This document shows positions 28,864 to 37,897 of a stretch of DNA of 64,000 nt, one piece after another. The number at the start of each line of letters is the position of its first letter. Positions within the stretch are counted from its first letter, which is position 1. Under the pieces are notes generated by a model. It was given only the letters and a program-made list of their open reading frames with translations, was not told where the DNA came from and searched no databases. The translations under genes were made by a program, and so were the position numbers. The stretch is from Paenirhizobium cremeum (lineage in GTDB: Bacteria > Pseudomonadota > Alphaproteobacteria > Rhizobiales > Rhizobiaceae): contig NZ_JAGGCS010000011.1 in assembly GCF_022884085.1 (NCBI RefSeq), positions 2,576 to 66,575 on the forward strand, written 5' to 3'.

Positions 28864-29700
28864 ATGAAGATCGTTCAGATCAGCGATACGCATTTCAGCC
28901 CGTCCAAGCCGCATTTCAACGGCAACTGGGAGCCGGTCCGCCGTTGGATCGAGTCGGTGAAACCCGATCTCGTCGTACATACCGGCGACCTCACCATCGA
29001 CGGCGCCGACAAGGAAGACGACATCGTCTTCTCGATGGCGCTGCTCGATGAACTCGATCTGCCGGTGCTTCTGGTGCCCGGCAATCATGATGTCGGCCAC
29101 ATGCCCGGCTCTCACCAGCCGATCAACGATGAGCGCATTGCCCGTTGGCGGTGCCTTGCCGGTCCCGACCGTTTCGCCAAGGATGTAGGCGGGTGGCGGC
29201 TGATCGGCATCAACAGCCTGCTCGTCGGCTCCGGCCATGCCGAAGAGGCGATGCAGCTCGACTGGCTGGCGGAACAGTTGGAGACACGCGATGGCCGCCG
29301 CGTGGCGATGTTTGCCCACAAGCCGTTGTTCGTCGACGATCCGGCCGAAGGCGATACAGGCTATTGGGGCGCGCGGCCGCTGGAACGCCAGCGGCTGATC
29401 GATCTCATTTCGGCGCATGATGTCGCGCTTTACGCCAGCGGCCATCTGCACTGGACGTGGCAGGGCGCGCTCAACGGCACGAAGCTTGTGTGGGCGCCGC
29501 CGACCTCGTTCATCCTCGACAAGCTCGAGCGTGAAATGCCGGGCGAACGCCTCGTAGGCGGTGTGGTGCATTATCTCGGCGACGAGGTTACGAGCGAGAC
29601 CGTCGCTGTCGAGGGCACCATCGCCCATGTTCTCGACGATGTCATCGACGAGGTCTATCCGCGCAACATCACCGCGGTTCCGGTGGAGGCGGCCCAATGA
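28864..29700 (+). CDS. calcineurin-like metallophosphoesterase
   Basis: A 278-aa two-metal phosphoesterase resembling CpdA/GpdQ-type phosphodiesterases. Motifs in order are ISDTHF (residues 5-10, D-x-H), HTGDLT, VPGNHDVGH and the C-terminal SGHLHWTW (G-H-x-H). It has no signal peptide, so it acts in the cytoplasm, plausibly on a phosphodiester brought in by the ABC importer encoded immediately downstream. Its stop overlaps the start of the ATPase gene by four bases. The natural substrate (cyclic nucleotide, glycerophosphodiester or other) cannot be decided from sequence. Confidence 0.82.
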   Translation: MKIVQISDTHFSPSKPHFNGNWEPVRRWIESVKPDLVVHTGDLTIDGADKEDDIVFSMALLDELDLPVLLVPGNHDVGHMPGSHQPINDERIARWRCLAGPDRFAKDVGGWRLIGINSLLVGSGHAEEAMQLDWLAEQLETRDGRRVAMFAHKPLFVDDPAEGDTGYWGARPLERQRLIDLISAHDVALYASGHLHWTWQGALNGTKLVWAPPTSFILDKLEREMPGERLVGGVVHYLGDEVTSETVAVEGTIAHVLDDVIDEVYPRNITAVPVEAAQ

Positions 29701-30866
29701 GCGCCTTCAGCCTTCGCGGTATTGAAAAATCCTATGGCGGCAACAGCATCCTGAAGGGTGTCAGCCTCGAAGCCGAGGCTGGCGAGTTCATCGCGCTGGT
29801 GGGGCCGTCCGGCTGCGGCAAGAGCACGCTTCTGCGTATCGTTGCCGGTCTCGACCATGCCGATCGCGGCGAGATCGTGATCGGCGGTGCCGATGTGGCG
29901 CATAAGGCGGCCGGCGACCGCAACGTCGCCATGGTTTTCCAGTCCTACGCGCTCTATCCGCACCTGACCGCCGCGCAAAACATCGCCGTGCCACTCGCCA
30001 TGCGTCGCCTGAGCACGGCCGGCCGTTTGCCTGTGATCGGCGGAATGATCGGCAGCCAGCGCCAGATCCGCGCTGATATCCAGCGTCAGGTCAACGAGAT
30101 GGCGACGTCGCTCAAGATCGACCACCTGCTCGACCGCAAGCCGGGGCAGATGTCCGGCGGCCAGCGCCAGCGCGTGGCCCTTGCCCGCGCCATGGTGCGT
30201 CATCCCAGCGTTTTCCTGATGGACGAGCCGCTTTCCAACCTCGACGCGAACCTTCGCGTTCACGCTCGCGGCGAGATCGTCGAACTGCATCGCAAGGCCG
30301 GCGTGCCGACGCTTTACGTTACCCACGACCAGTCGGAAGCGCTTTCCATGGCGGATCGCGTAGCGGTGATGATCGGCGGCCGGATGCTCCAGCTCGATAC
30401 GCCCCGCAACATCTATGACGATCCTGCCCATATCGAGGTCGCCCGTTTTCTGGGCCAGCCGCGCATCAACGTGATCTCCACCCGCGTCGATGACAGCGGG
30501 CTGGTTCAGGCTGGTGACATCCGGCTTGCCACGCGCAGCTATCTCATTGCGGGCGCACCGGTTTCCGTTGCCTTCCGGCCGGAATTCGTCCGGCTGACGG
30601 CAAGCGGCGAAGGCGGTTTGGCAGCGAGCGTCGAACGACTGGAATTCCTCGGTTCGGAAGTGGTGGTGTTCACCCGGCTTGCGGCGATGGAAACCGTCGT
30701 TGTCGCGAAGATATCGCCGGCCGAGGCCATCGGCCTGTCGGCCGGCCAACGTGTCGACCTGAAGATCGATCCCGCAGCATTGATGGTCTTCGATGAAAAC
30801 GGCGCAAGGCTGCCGGCGGACGTCGCCTCGGTCTCCGGACACCGGGCGGAGGTGCTTCATGGCTAG
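29697..30866 (+). CDS. ABC importer ATPase, UgpC/MalK type
   Basis: A 389-aa cytoplasmic ATPase energising the importer. The nucleotide-binding domain has Walker A GPSGCGKST at 36-44, signature MSGGQRQRVALARA and Walker B VFLMDEPLSNLDANLRV. A C-terminal OB-fold (MOP-like) regulatory domain follows from about residue 240. The segment between Walker A and the signature is slightly longer than in MalK. It overlaps the flanking genes by four and eight bases, so phosphodiesterase and importer are translated together. Confidence 0.88.
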   Translation: MSAFSLRGIEKSYGGNSILKGVSLEAEAGEFIALVGPSGCGKSTLLRIVAGLDHADRGEIVIGGADVAHKAAGDRNVAMVFQSYALYPHLTAAQNIAVPLAMRRLSTAGRLPVIGGMIGSQRQIRADIQRQVNEMATSLKIDHLLDRKPGQMSGGQRQRVALARAMVRHPSVFLMDEPLSNLDANLRVHARGEIVELHRKAGVPTLYVTHDQSEALSMADRVAVMIGGRMLQLDTPRNIYDDPAHIEVARFLGQPRINVISTRVDDSGLVQAGDIRLATRSYLIAGAPVSVAFRPEFVRLTASGEGGLAASVERLEFLGSEVVVFTRLAAMETVVVAKISPAEAIGLSAGQRVDLKIDPAALMVFDENGARLPADVASVSGHRAEVLHG

Positions 30867-31794
30867 CCTTGCTTTCGACGGGATCAAGGCTGCAACGGCA
30901 CACTCTCCGGCAAAGGTCGCGCGGCGCCGGGAGGCGCGCATTGCACTTCTTCTGTCCGCACCGGCGCTCGTGCTGATGCTGCTTTTCATCATTCTGCCGA
31001 CGATTGCGGTAATCTTTCTCGGCTTCACCGATTTCGAACTGGGCTACGGCAGCTTCCGTTTCGTCGGCTTCGAGAACTATGCCGACCTGATCGGCGACAG
31101 GACCTTCCGAAAGTCCCTGTGGAATACGATCGTCTATGCCGCCATCGTCGCCCCGACATCCATGGCGCTCGGCCTTGGCATCGCTCTGCTGATCGAGGCG
31201 GAAGGTTGGGGCAAGGGATTTTTCCGCACGGCCTATTTCCTGCCGGTCGCATCGCTGCTCGTCGCCATGGCGACCGTCTGGCAATATCTCTTCCACCCGA
31301 CCATCGGCCCGATCAATGCCCTCCTCGGTCTTGTCGGCATCGCCGGGCCGAACTGGCTCGGCGCGTCCAGCACGGTGCTGACCAGCCTTGCGATCATCGG
31401 CATCTGGCAATCGACCGGTTTCAACATGGTGCTGTTTCTTGCCGGCCTCTCCGCGATCCCGCGCGAACTCTATCAGGCGGCGGAGATTGACGGCGCCCGT
31501 TCGACCTTCTCCCGTTTCGGACTCGTGACGTGGCCGATGCTCGGGCCGACCACGCTCTTCGTCACCACGATCAGCATCATCAACGCGGTCAAGGTGTTCG
31601 AGACGGTCAAGACCCTCACTGAAGGCGGCCCGAACAAGGCTTCCGAGGTCCTGCTTTTCACCATCTATCAGGAGGGCTTCGTCTATCTCCGGGTCGGCTA
31701 TGCCTCGGCCATGACGGTGATCTTTCTCGCGATCCTCGTGTCGCTGATGTTCCTCCAGTACCGCGTCATGGACCGGAAGGTGCACTACGCATGA
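30859..31794 (+). CDS. ABC importer permease, CUT1/UgpA type
   Basis: A 311-aa inner-membrane subunit. After a basic N-terminus it has about six transmembrane segments, starting IALLLSAPALVLMLLFIILP, and the cytoplasmic EAA loop RELYQAAEIDGARSTFSRF that docks the ATPase. The ATG at 30859 overlaps the ATPase stop by eight bases and is preferred to a longer frame starting inside that gene. It forms a heterodimer with the next permease. Confidence 0.88.
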   Translation: MASLAFDGIKAATAHSPAKVARRREARIALLLSAPALVLMLLFIILPTIAVIFLGFTDFELGYGSFRFVGFENYADLIGDRTFRKSLWNTIVYAAIVAPTSMALGLGIALLIEAEGWGKGFFRTAYFLPVASLLVAMATVWQYLFHPTIGPINALLGLVGIAGPNWLGASSTVLTSLAIIGIWQSTGFNMVLFLAGLSAIPRELYQAAEIDGARSTFSRFGLVTWPMLGPTTLFVTTISIINAVKVFETVKTLTEGGPNKASEVLLFTIYQEGFVYLRVGYASAMTVIFLAILVSLMFLQYRVMDRKVHYA

Positions 31795-32627
31795 CGAACG
31801 ACACTCTCTCCCTCGGCCGCATCCTGCGACTTTCGGTTCTGACAATCGGAGCTATCGTCTTCCTCGCTCCCTACATCTTCATGATCTCCACGGCCGGCAA
31901 GGCGCAGAGCGATATCTTCTCGTCGTCGCTCTCGCTCATCCCGCAGACCTGGTTCTATGTGGAGAATTTCTCCAAAGCCCTCAGCCGCGTCTCCATGGTT
32001 AGCCTGCTTCTTAATGGCGTGGTCGTCTGTGGCCTGATCCTGATCGTGCAGGTGGTGGTCGCCATTCCCTGCGCCTATGCCATGGCAAAGCTCTCCTTCC
32101 GGGCAGCGCGGCTGATGATGGCGCTGGTCATGCTCGGCCTGCTGGTGCCGATTCATGCGACCGCGCTGCCGCTTTATGTCGCCTTCGACAGGATGTCGGT
32201 GCTGAACAGTTACTTCGCCCTTGTCGCGCCCTTTTCGATCTCCGTCTTCGCCATCTTTCTCTTCCTGCAGTTCTTTCGCGGCATTCCTGATGACCTGATC
32301 CATGCGGCGCGGCTCGACGGCATGTCGGAGACGGGCATTGTGATGAGGGTCATCGTGCCCAATGCCTGGCCGGCGATCACCGCCTTCTCGATCTTCTCGG
32401 TGGTGGCCCACTGGAACGACCTGTTCTGGCCGCTGATCGTAGTTACCAACCAGGCCTATGCGACGCCGCCGCTCGGACTTCTCTATTTCCGCGCCGCGGA
32501 AGCCGGCGACGACTACGGCGCGCTGATGGCCGCGACCCTCATCATCACTCTTCCCCTCGTTCTCGCCTTCCTGCTTGCGCAGAAGCGGTTCGTCGAGGGT
32601 ATCACCATGACCGGTCTGAAAGGCTGA
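31791..32627 (+). CDS. ABC importer permease, CUT1/UgpE type
   Basis: A 278-aa second permease with six hydrophobic segments, the first being LTIGAIVFLAPYIFMIS. The EAA loop reads DDLIHAARLDGMSETGIVM. Its start overlaps the first permease stop by four bases. Size, order and motifs match MalG/UgpE proteins. Confidence 0.88.
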   Translation: MTNDTLSLGRILRLSVLTIGAIVFLAPYIFMISTAGKAQSDIFSSSLSLIPQTWFYVENFSKALSRVSMVSLLLNGVVVCGLILIVQVVVAIPCAYAMAKLSFRAARLMMALVMLGLLVPIHATALPLYVAFDRMSVLNSYFALVAPFSISVFAIFLFLQFFRGIPDDLIHAARLDGMSETGIVMRVIVPNAWPAITAFSIFSVVAHWNDLFWPLIVVTNQAYATPPLGLLYFRAAEAGDDYGALMAATLIITLPLVLAFLLAQKRFVEGITMTGLKG

Positions 32628-32651
32628 TCGGTCCAACCCAGGAGCACAGCG

Positions 32652-33917
32652 ATGACTCTCTTCAAAAAGGCGATTGCCGCGGCGGCCGTGACGCTGGCGA
32701 CAATCGTTCCGGCCCATGCCGAAACGACGCTCAATGTTCACTATCCGATGCCGGGCTTCTTCAAGGACGTGATGGACACGATCTCGAAGAAATTCATGGA
32801 AGAAAACCCGGATATCAAGATCACCTTCGCCAATCCTTCCGCGACCTATGAGGAAGGTATCCAGACCATCATGCGTCAGGCCGGTACGGCGGAAATGCCC
32901 GACGTCACGTTCATCGGCCTCAATCGCCTGCGCATGGTCAATGAGCGCGACATCCCGGTCGATCTCGCTCCGTTCATCGCCAAGGACGGCAATATGGCCG
33001 AGCAGGGCTTTTCGGACAACATCCTGAAGCTCGCCCAGGTCAAGGGCAAGCAGGTCGGTCTCGCCTTCGCGACGTCTAACCCGATCATGTATTACAATGC
33101 CGACCTCGTTCGCAAAGTCGGTGGCAACCCGGATACCCCGCCGAAGACCTGGGACGAAGTGATTGCGCTTTCCTCCAAGATCAAGGCGCTCGGCGACGGC
33201 AATGAAGGCATCGATTTCCGCTGGCAGGGCGACGACTGGATGTTCTCCGCGCTGCTGTTCGGCGCCGGCGGCAAGATGCTGAACGATGACGAAAGCGCCG
33301 TCGCTTTCAACGGTCCGGAAGGCCAGAAGGCCATCGAACTGCTGGACCGCATGGTCAAGGAAGGCGGTCTGCCGGTCTTCACCAAGCAGGCCGGCGAGCA
33401 GGCCTTCGTGGCCGGCAAGGTCGGTTTTGCCTTCCAGACCACCGGCGCGCTGCGCAACACCATCAAGAACGTCGGCGACAAGTTCGACCTGCGCACCGCC
33501 CAGATCCCGCTGATCGATCCGGTGAACGGCAAACTGCCGACCGGTGGCAACGCCGCCGTCATGCTGACCCGCGACGCTGCCAAGCAGGATGCCGCCTGGA
33601 AGTTCATCAAGTTCGCCGCCGGCCCGTTCGGCGCCTCGGTTGTCGTGCCGGGCACCGGCTACGTGCCGAACAACGAACTTGCCGCCAAGTCTCCGGAATA
33701 TCTCGGCAACTTCTACAAGGAGAATCCGCTCTTCGTCGCCGGCCTCTCGCAGATGCCGCGCATGATCCCGTGGTATGCCTTCCCTGGCTCCAACGGCGTG
33801 AAGGTTACCCAGACGATCGTCGAGAACCTGTCCCGCGTCGTCGAGCAGACGGCTTCGCCGAAGGAAGCACTCGACGATGCGGCTGCCGAAGTCGAAAGCC
33901 TGCTGCCGCGCAGCTAA
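32652..33917 (+). CDS. periplasmic solute-binding protein, UgpB-like family
   Basis: A 421-aa extracellular solute-binding protein (family 1). Residues 1-23 form a signal peptide (basic MTLFKK, hydrophobic core, AHA cleavage). The mature part has the usual two-lobe pattern with NPIMYYNADLVRKVGGN and PPKTWDEVIALSSKI. It is the last gene of the operon, after the permeases, and is followed by a strong hairpin. The PHO box, the phosphoesterase and the Ugp-like architecture suggest a phosphorylated or phosphodiester ligand rather than a plain sugar, but this is inference. Confidence 0.85.
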   Translation: MTLFKKAIAAAAVTLATIVPAHAETTLNVHYPMPGFFKDVMDTISKKFMEENPDIKITFANPSATYEEGIQTIMRQAGTAEMPDVTFIGLNRLRMVNERDIPVDLAPFIAKDGNMAEQGFSDNILKLAQVKGKQVGLAFATSNPIMYYNADLVRKVGGNPDTPPKTWDEVIALSSKIKALGDGNEGIDFRWQGDDWMFSALLFGAGGKMLNDDESAVAFNGPEGQKAIELLDRMVKEGGLPVFTKQAGEQAFVAGKVGFAFQTTGALRNTIKNVGDKFDLRTAQIPLIDPVNGKLPTGGNAAVMLTRDAAKQDAAWKFIKFAAGPFGASVVVPGTGYVPNNELAAKSPEYLGNFYKENPLFVAGLSQMPRMIPWYAFPGSNGVKVTQTIVENLSRVVEQTASPKEALDDAAAEVESLLPRS

Positions 33918-33943
33918 GGCACATTCTTCACGAGGAACCGAAG

Positions 33944-33969
33944 AAGCGCCGCCCAAAAGGGCGGCGCTT
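33944..33969. terminator. bidirectional terminator hairpin
   Basis: A perfect 11-bp stem (AAGCGCCGCCC / GGGCGGCGCTT) with an AAAA loop sits between the binding-protein gene and the convergent LacI gene. It is symmetrical, so it can serve both directions, although neither side has a long T-run. Confidence 0.75.
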
Positions 33970-33999
33970 CAGCTTGCAGGTCGGAAATAGAACGACGCG

Positions 34000-34986
34000 T
34001 CAGTCCAATCGACGCACGGTGCCGCCGGCATGCAGTTTGTAGCCGATCATCAGATGACGCGGCGTGGCGGCGTTGTCGGCGATATCGAGCAACAGCGAGG
34101 CGGCGGTCGCGCCCATGCTGGTATCGGGCATTTCGATTGTGGTGAGCGGCGGATCGACGAGGCGGCCGATGGCGATCCCGTCGAAGCCGACGACGGACAT
34201 ATCCTTCGGGACGGAAAGCCCCTCCTGCCTGATCGCGCTGATGACGCTGAGGGCGAGAAGATCGTTGGAGGCGATGATTGCCGTCGGTCGCTGGCGCTTC
34301 AGCGTGTCGGAAAGATCGAGTTCAGCATGGCCGGTCACGAAGGGGATCTGCAGCGCATCGAGCGCGGGCAGGCCGGCGGCTGCCATGGCCTCGCAATGAC
34401 CGTCATACCGCAGCTTGGCCCGGTCGGACGCCTCGAAATGCCCGGAGACGAAGAGGATGCGCCGGTGGCCGTGTGCGATCAGATGTTCGGTGATTTCCTC
34501 TCCGGCGCGTCTGTTGTCGGTGGTCACGGCGGCCGGAAAGCGCGGCGTCGGCAGGTTGTTGAGCAGCACGGTCGGCGGCATGGCGAAGGGCAGGGCCAGT
34601 TCGCTCTTCAGCGGGTTGCACACCGTAAGAATAAGGCCAGTCGGCTTTTCGGAAAGGAGGTATTCAATGGCTTCCGCTTCGCGTGCGGGATCGTAGTCCG
34701 ACTGCGCGATCAGCACGCCGATTCCGGAAACCCGCATGCGGTTCTGGATGCCGAGCAAGGACGCGGCAAAGACGGGATTGGTGATGCTCGGGACCAGCAC
34801 GCCGATAGCTGAACGGCGGCGGATCATCGGGGCGGGGCGTTCCGTTCGACGATAGCCGAGGTCGGAGACCGCCTTGCGCACACGCCGCACCATGCTTTCG
34901 CTCACCGGGCCGCTGCGGTTCAGGACCCGGCTGACGGTGGCTGTCGAGCAGCCGGCTCTCGATGCGATGTCCTGAAGTGTCGACAT
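34000..34986 (-). CDS. LacI family transcriptional regulator
   Basis: A 328-aa repressor. The N-terminal helix-turn-helix reads TLQDIASRAGCSTATVSRVL with the hinge helix region following RRVRKAVSDLGYRR. The periplasmic-binding-like effector domain starts at IGVLVPSITNPVFAASLLG and ends with the GKGGTVRRL-like tail. It is convergent to the ABC importer operon, separated from it by a shared terminator, so it may regulate that operon or a distant one. No matching operator was found upstream of the phosphoesterase gene. Confidence 0.85.
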   Translation of the reverse strand: MSTLQDIASRAGCSTATVSRVLNRSGPVSESMVRRVRKAVSDLGYRRTERPAPMIRRRSAIGVLVPSITNPVFAASLLGIQNRMRVSGIGVLIAQSDYDPAREAEAIEYLLSEKPTGLILTVCNPLKSELALPFAMPPTVLLNNLPTPRFPAAVTTDNRRAGEEITEHLIAHGHRRILFVSGHFEASDRAKLRYDGHCEAMAAAGLPALDALQIPFVTGHAELDLSDTLKRQRPTAIIASNDLLALSVISAIRQEGLSVPKDMSVVGFDGIAIGRLVDPPLTTIEMPDTSMGATAASLLLDIADNAATPRHLMIGYKLHAGGTVRRLD

Positions 34987-35276
34987 TGGCCCTCGGCGTG
35001 ATTTCGGAGTCCTTCAATCCCTGTCGGATCTGCCTGGCGATGACCCGATAGCGGGTCGTTGTGACATTGGTTTGAAGGTCATCACATGGGGTGACTGCCG
35101 CCGGCGGGTGTTTGCGACGGCAGACGGACCTGTCGCTCCGCAGCGAGGGTGGTCTTGCGAGCGTTCAGCGCTTTGAGGATCGCGCGCGTTGGATGCAGAC
35201 AGCGCGCACCGGCTTCCGGCCGGATTGGCACGCGGGCCCGCGGCCGACCGCAGACCCGTTAAGGCGGGTGATGTCC

Positions 35277-37133
35277 CTAGGTCAAATTCCACGCCGGTCT
35301 CGGATCGGCGCACTTGCGCAGGAACGGCTGCGAAATCTTGATGATGCCCTGTCCCGAAACCCGCCGATTGATGTTGACCACCAGCGGGCGGGTCGCGATG
35401 CGAAGCGTCGTCGCATCGATGCCAACCGGCACCTGGAAAGGCGGGATCTTCAGCCAGCCTGCGAAACCCTCGGTGGCGAATGGCAAGTCCTGTGTCGTAT
35501 AGTCGGCATTCTGTAGGCCACCGCGGGCAATGAAGACCTGAGCATTGGCGTTATTGTAGAATTCCATTTGCCAATAGACGGAGAGCCAGCCTTCCCAGGC
35601 GTTCAGTTCCACATGGATACCGGATTCCAGCCAATCCACGCCGGGTGTGATGGCGACCGCCGATAGCGTCAAGGCTGCGGTTCTGGCGATGCGCCATTCC
35701 TCGTGCCGGTTGCCTGTTGGAGTACCGCTCGGCGTGAAAGCGACTACCTGCTTTTTATAGTTCTCGGCGGCTTCGACCGAACATGTCGCGACACTGTCGC
35801 CGCTGGCGCGGGATATCGAGAGCGTGCTGACGCGGGTGCCCGAGGCACCGGTGCCTCCCGCCGGACTTGAGGATGCAAAAGCCGCGTCGCTCCAGAGATT
35901 GGAGCTTGCGAGCACCGCCGTCTCCGAGAGATCCATATGGTCGCCGGCTTGCACCATGTCCTGCAGGATCGGCAGGAGGACGTCTGCCATCCGTTCCGCG
36001 CCCTTGGGATTGGGATGAAGGACATCGCCGCCGAACAGGGTCGTGTCGAAGTCCGGATAATTAAAGCCAGCATGGGTGAGGTCGCAGACACGCACGCCTT
36101 CGCGCGTCGCCTGCGCCTTGATCCATTCGTTAACGCCGGCAACGATCGATGCCTTTTCGGATCCCTCCGGCCATGGGCCGCGATCGGTGATGGTCTGGAT
36201 CACGGTCCAGATGCCCTGATTGCGCAGCAGGCTCAGTTGCCTGTCGAGGCGCTCGATCATCTTTCGGGGAGAATCCACGCCGGCGCCGCTCGATATGTCG
36301 TTCGTGCCGATATCGAGATACACGATACCCGGCCGCAGGGAGGCGACATAGGGTGTGCGTCCGAGCGTTCCGGGTGCATTGCCCTCGCGGACGACATGAT
36401 CGCCGCCGCGCCCCTGGAAAGCGCCGGTGATAAAGTTGTCCTGGCCCAGGTTGTTGGTCAGATCGGGCCAGGCGTCGAGGTTGAAGCGATTGTCGCGCAG
36501 CCTGATCCAGGGGAGCACGCCGCGCACGATGCTTGTGGCCACGTCTTTTGGCAGGCCGCCTGCAACGATCGCCCACCCGCCGCGCTGAATGAACGAATGG
36601 CCGAAGCCCACGACCTTTGCGCCGGTCGCCAATGGCAGCGCCGGGAGAGGGCGACGGACATTGATGACAAAGGATTGGCGGATACTGTGTTCCCCGGCGG
36701 TGGCCGTGATCGTGATCCGTGGAAACGGAACCGCGTCATGATCCAGTGCAGTCGAACCGGTCACGAGGGCATTCCCGGACAAAGCAAACATGCCTCCGGC
36801 ATCTTCCTCAAGCGTAAAGCTCCAGGGAGCCGCGGTCGTGTTTTCCACGGAGATCGTCGCAACAGGCGAGGCGGCAGGGCTGTCGTCATCGATTGTCTGC
36901 CCAGAAAGGACGATAAGGGGCCGGCTGCCCGCAAGAGCATGCCCCGTCAATCCAAGCCCGATCCCGATCATGGCCGCACCTCCCCGGAGAACGGTGCGGC
37001 GGGTGGCCGGAAGCGAGGATTTCGGTGCATGCTTCGGTTCATGGCAATTTCCTTCGTGAAGAACTGCCTTGAAGCCTAGCCGGGTTTGGGACGAGGGGGA
37101 CGCGAGGCCCCTTCCGGACTGCCGGTTTCGCAT
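35277..37133 (-). CDS. exported multidomain SGNH hydrolase
   Basis: A 618-aa protein. Residues 44-70 look like a twin-arginine signal (ATRRTVLRGG, hydrophobic stretch, HALA). A cadherin/Ig-like domain follows (about 72-160), then an SGNH hydrolase: nucleophile block VVGFGHSFIQRGGW, block III YLDIGTNDISSG, and GGDVLHPNPKG with the catalytic Asp/His. A C-terminal 170-residue beta-rich domain may bind glycan. The ATG at 37133 follows AGGAG with six bases of spacing, but gives an unusually long n-region. A possible role is periplasmic ester removal or transfer on the polysaccharide made by the adjacent cluster. Confidence 0.65.
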   Translation of the reverse strand: MRNRQSGRGLASPSSQTRLGFKAVLHEGNCHEPKHAPKSSLPATRRTVLRGGAAMIGIGLGLTGHALAGSRPLIVLSGQTIDDDSPAASPVATISVENTTAAPWSFTLEEDAGGMFALSGNALVTGSTALDHDAVPFPRITITATAGEHSIRQSFVINVRRPLPALPLATGAKVVGFGHSFIQRGGWAIVAGGLPKDVATSIVRGVLPWIRLRDNRFNLDAWPDLTNNLGQDNFITGAFQGRGGDHVVREGNAPGTLGRTPYVASLRPGIVYLDIGTNDISSGAGVDSPRKMIERLDRQLSLLRNQGIWTVIQTITDRGPWPEGSEKASIVAGVNEWIKAQATREGVRVCDLTHAGFNYPDFDTTLFGGDVLHPNPKGAERMADVLLPILQDMVQAGDHMDLSETAVLASSNLWSDAAFASSSPAGGTGASGTRVSTLSISRASGDSVATCSVEAAENYKKQVVAFTPSGTPTGNRHEEWRIARTAALTLSAVAITPGVDWLESGIHVELNAWEGWLSVYWQMEFYNNANAQVFIARGGLQNADYTTQDLPFATEGFAGWLKIPPFQVPVGIDATTLRIATRPLVVNINRRVSGQGIIKISQPFLRKCADPRPAWNLT

Positions 37134-37181
37134 CGTTTTCTCCTCTACTCCGTTGTTTTGCCTTGCATGGCGGATGCCCCG

Positions 37182-37856
37182 CTAGGGCGTTGTTTTCCCC
37201 GGTTTGCAACCATTTCCCGCGAGGTAACGAGACAGGATCGGCGCCATGACCGTGCCGGCCTTTTCCGGCTGTGGGTGAAGTCCGTCGGGGATCGCTTCCT
37301 CGCGGTCTGCCTCGGACAAGGCGTTCCAGGCCGGCCTGAAGTCGACGAAGCCCATGCCGCGGCTTTCAGCTTCCTCGCGATGGGCGTCGATATAGGAGGA
37401 GAGAAATGGCCGCATCCAGCCGCGCAGACCTGAAACGGGGTTCATCGCCATGACCACGATCCGCGCCTGGGGTGCTCCCGCGCGCAGTCCGTCAAGAATT
37501 GCCGCGATATTGGACCGGCTGGTCGAGACGCTCATCCAGCGGTTGATGGCTGCGTCGTTGGCATAGAATTCCACGAGAACGATATCAGGCTTTTCCTCGG
37601 TCACGCGGGCGATCTGGCCGAGCGCCCAGTCGGTGGTGGAGCCCGCCAGCGCGACCGTCTTCACCGTGACCGGCTCCTGCAGGCAAGCGGAAAGCTCTTC
37701 CCCGAGCATTTCCGGCCAGCCGCCTCGGGACGTGAGGGAAGTACCAAGCGCGACGATTTTCAATGCCGAGGGCTCCTCCTCAGAGATACCAGTTGAGGGT
37801 TGCGACAGGAGCAGCGTGGCGCATAAAAGCGAGAGCGTCGTTTTTTTCGAAATCAA
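37182..37856 (-). CDS. small exported SGNH hydrolase
   Basis: A 224-aa protein with an N-terminal signal peptide (ISKKTTLSLLCATLLLSQPS). The SGNH core shows the nucleophile block IVALGTSLTSRGGW, a degenerate block III VEFYANDAAI (Asn-Asp kept) and IPDGLHPQPEK with catalytic Asp and His. The RGGW after the serine matches the larger neighbour downstream, indicating a related pair. The start is a TTG at 37856, behind GGAGA; an in-frame TTG at 37868 is possible. Probably a periplasmic esterase acting on the polymer. Confidence 0.65.
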   Translation of the reverse strand: MISKKTTLSLLCATLLLSQPSTGISEEEPSALKIVALGTSLTSRGGWPEMLGEELSACLQEPVTVKTVALAGSTTDWALGQIARVTEEKPDIVLVEFYANDAAINRWMSVSTSRSNIAAILDGLRAGAPQARIVVMAMNPVSGLRGWMRPFLSSYIDAHREEAESRGMGFVDFRPAWNALSEADREEAIPDGLHPQPEKAGTVMAPILSRYLAGNGCKPGKTTP

Positions 37857-37897
37857 TCGACTCTCCAAAATTGCTGCCGGGTATTACCCCTTGAACT

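Noticed and set aside
31785-33956. 723-codon open frame on the minus strand
   Set aside because: It is antisense to an importer permease and the solute-binding protein gene, both with clear motifs; its composition (Arg, His, Gln, Glu, Asp) is that of a complement frame.
35000-35276. several short inverted repeats, such as GACCCG/CGGGTC near 35045
   Set aside because: They are short, common in GC-rich DNA and not placed consistently with a terminator or a LacI operator.
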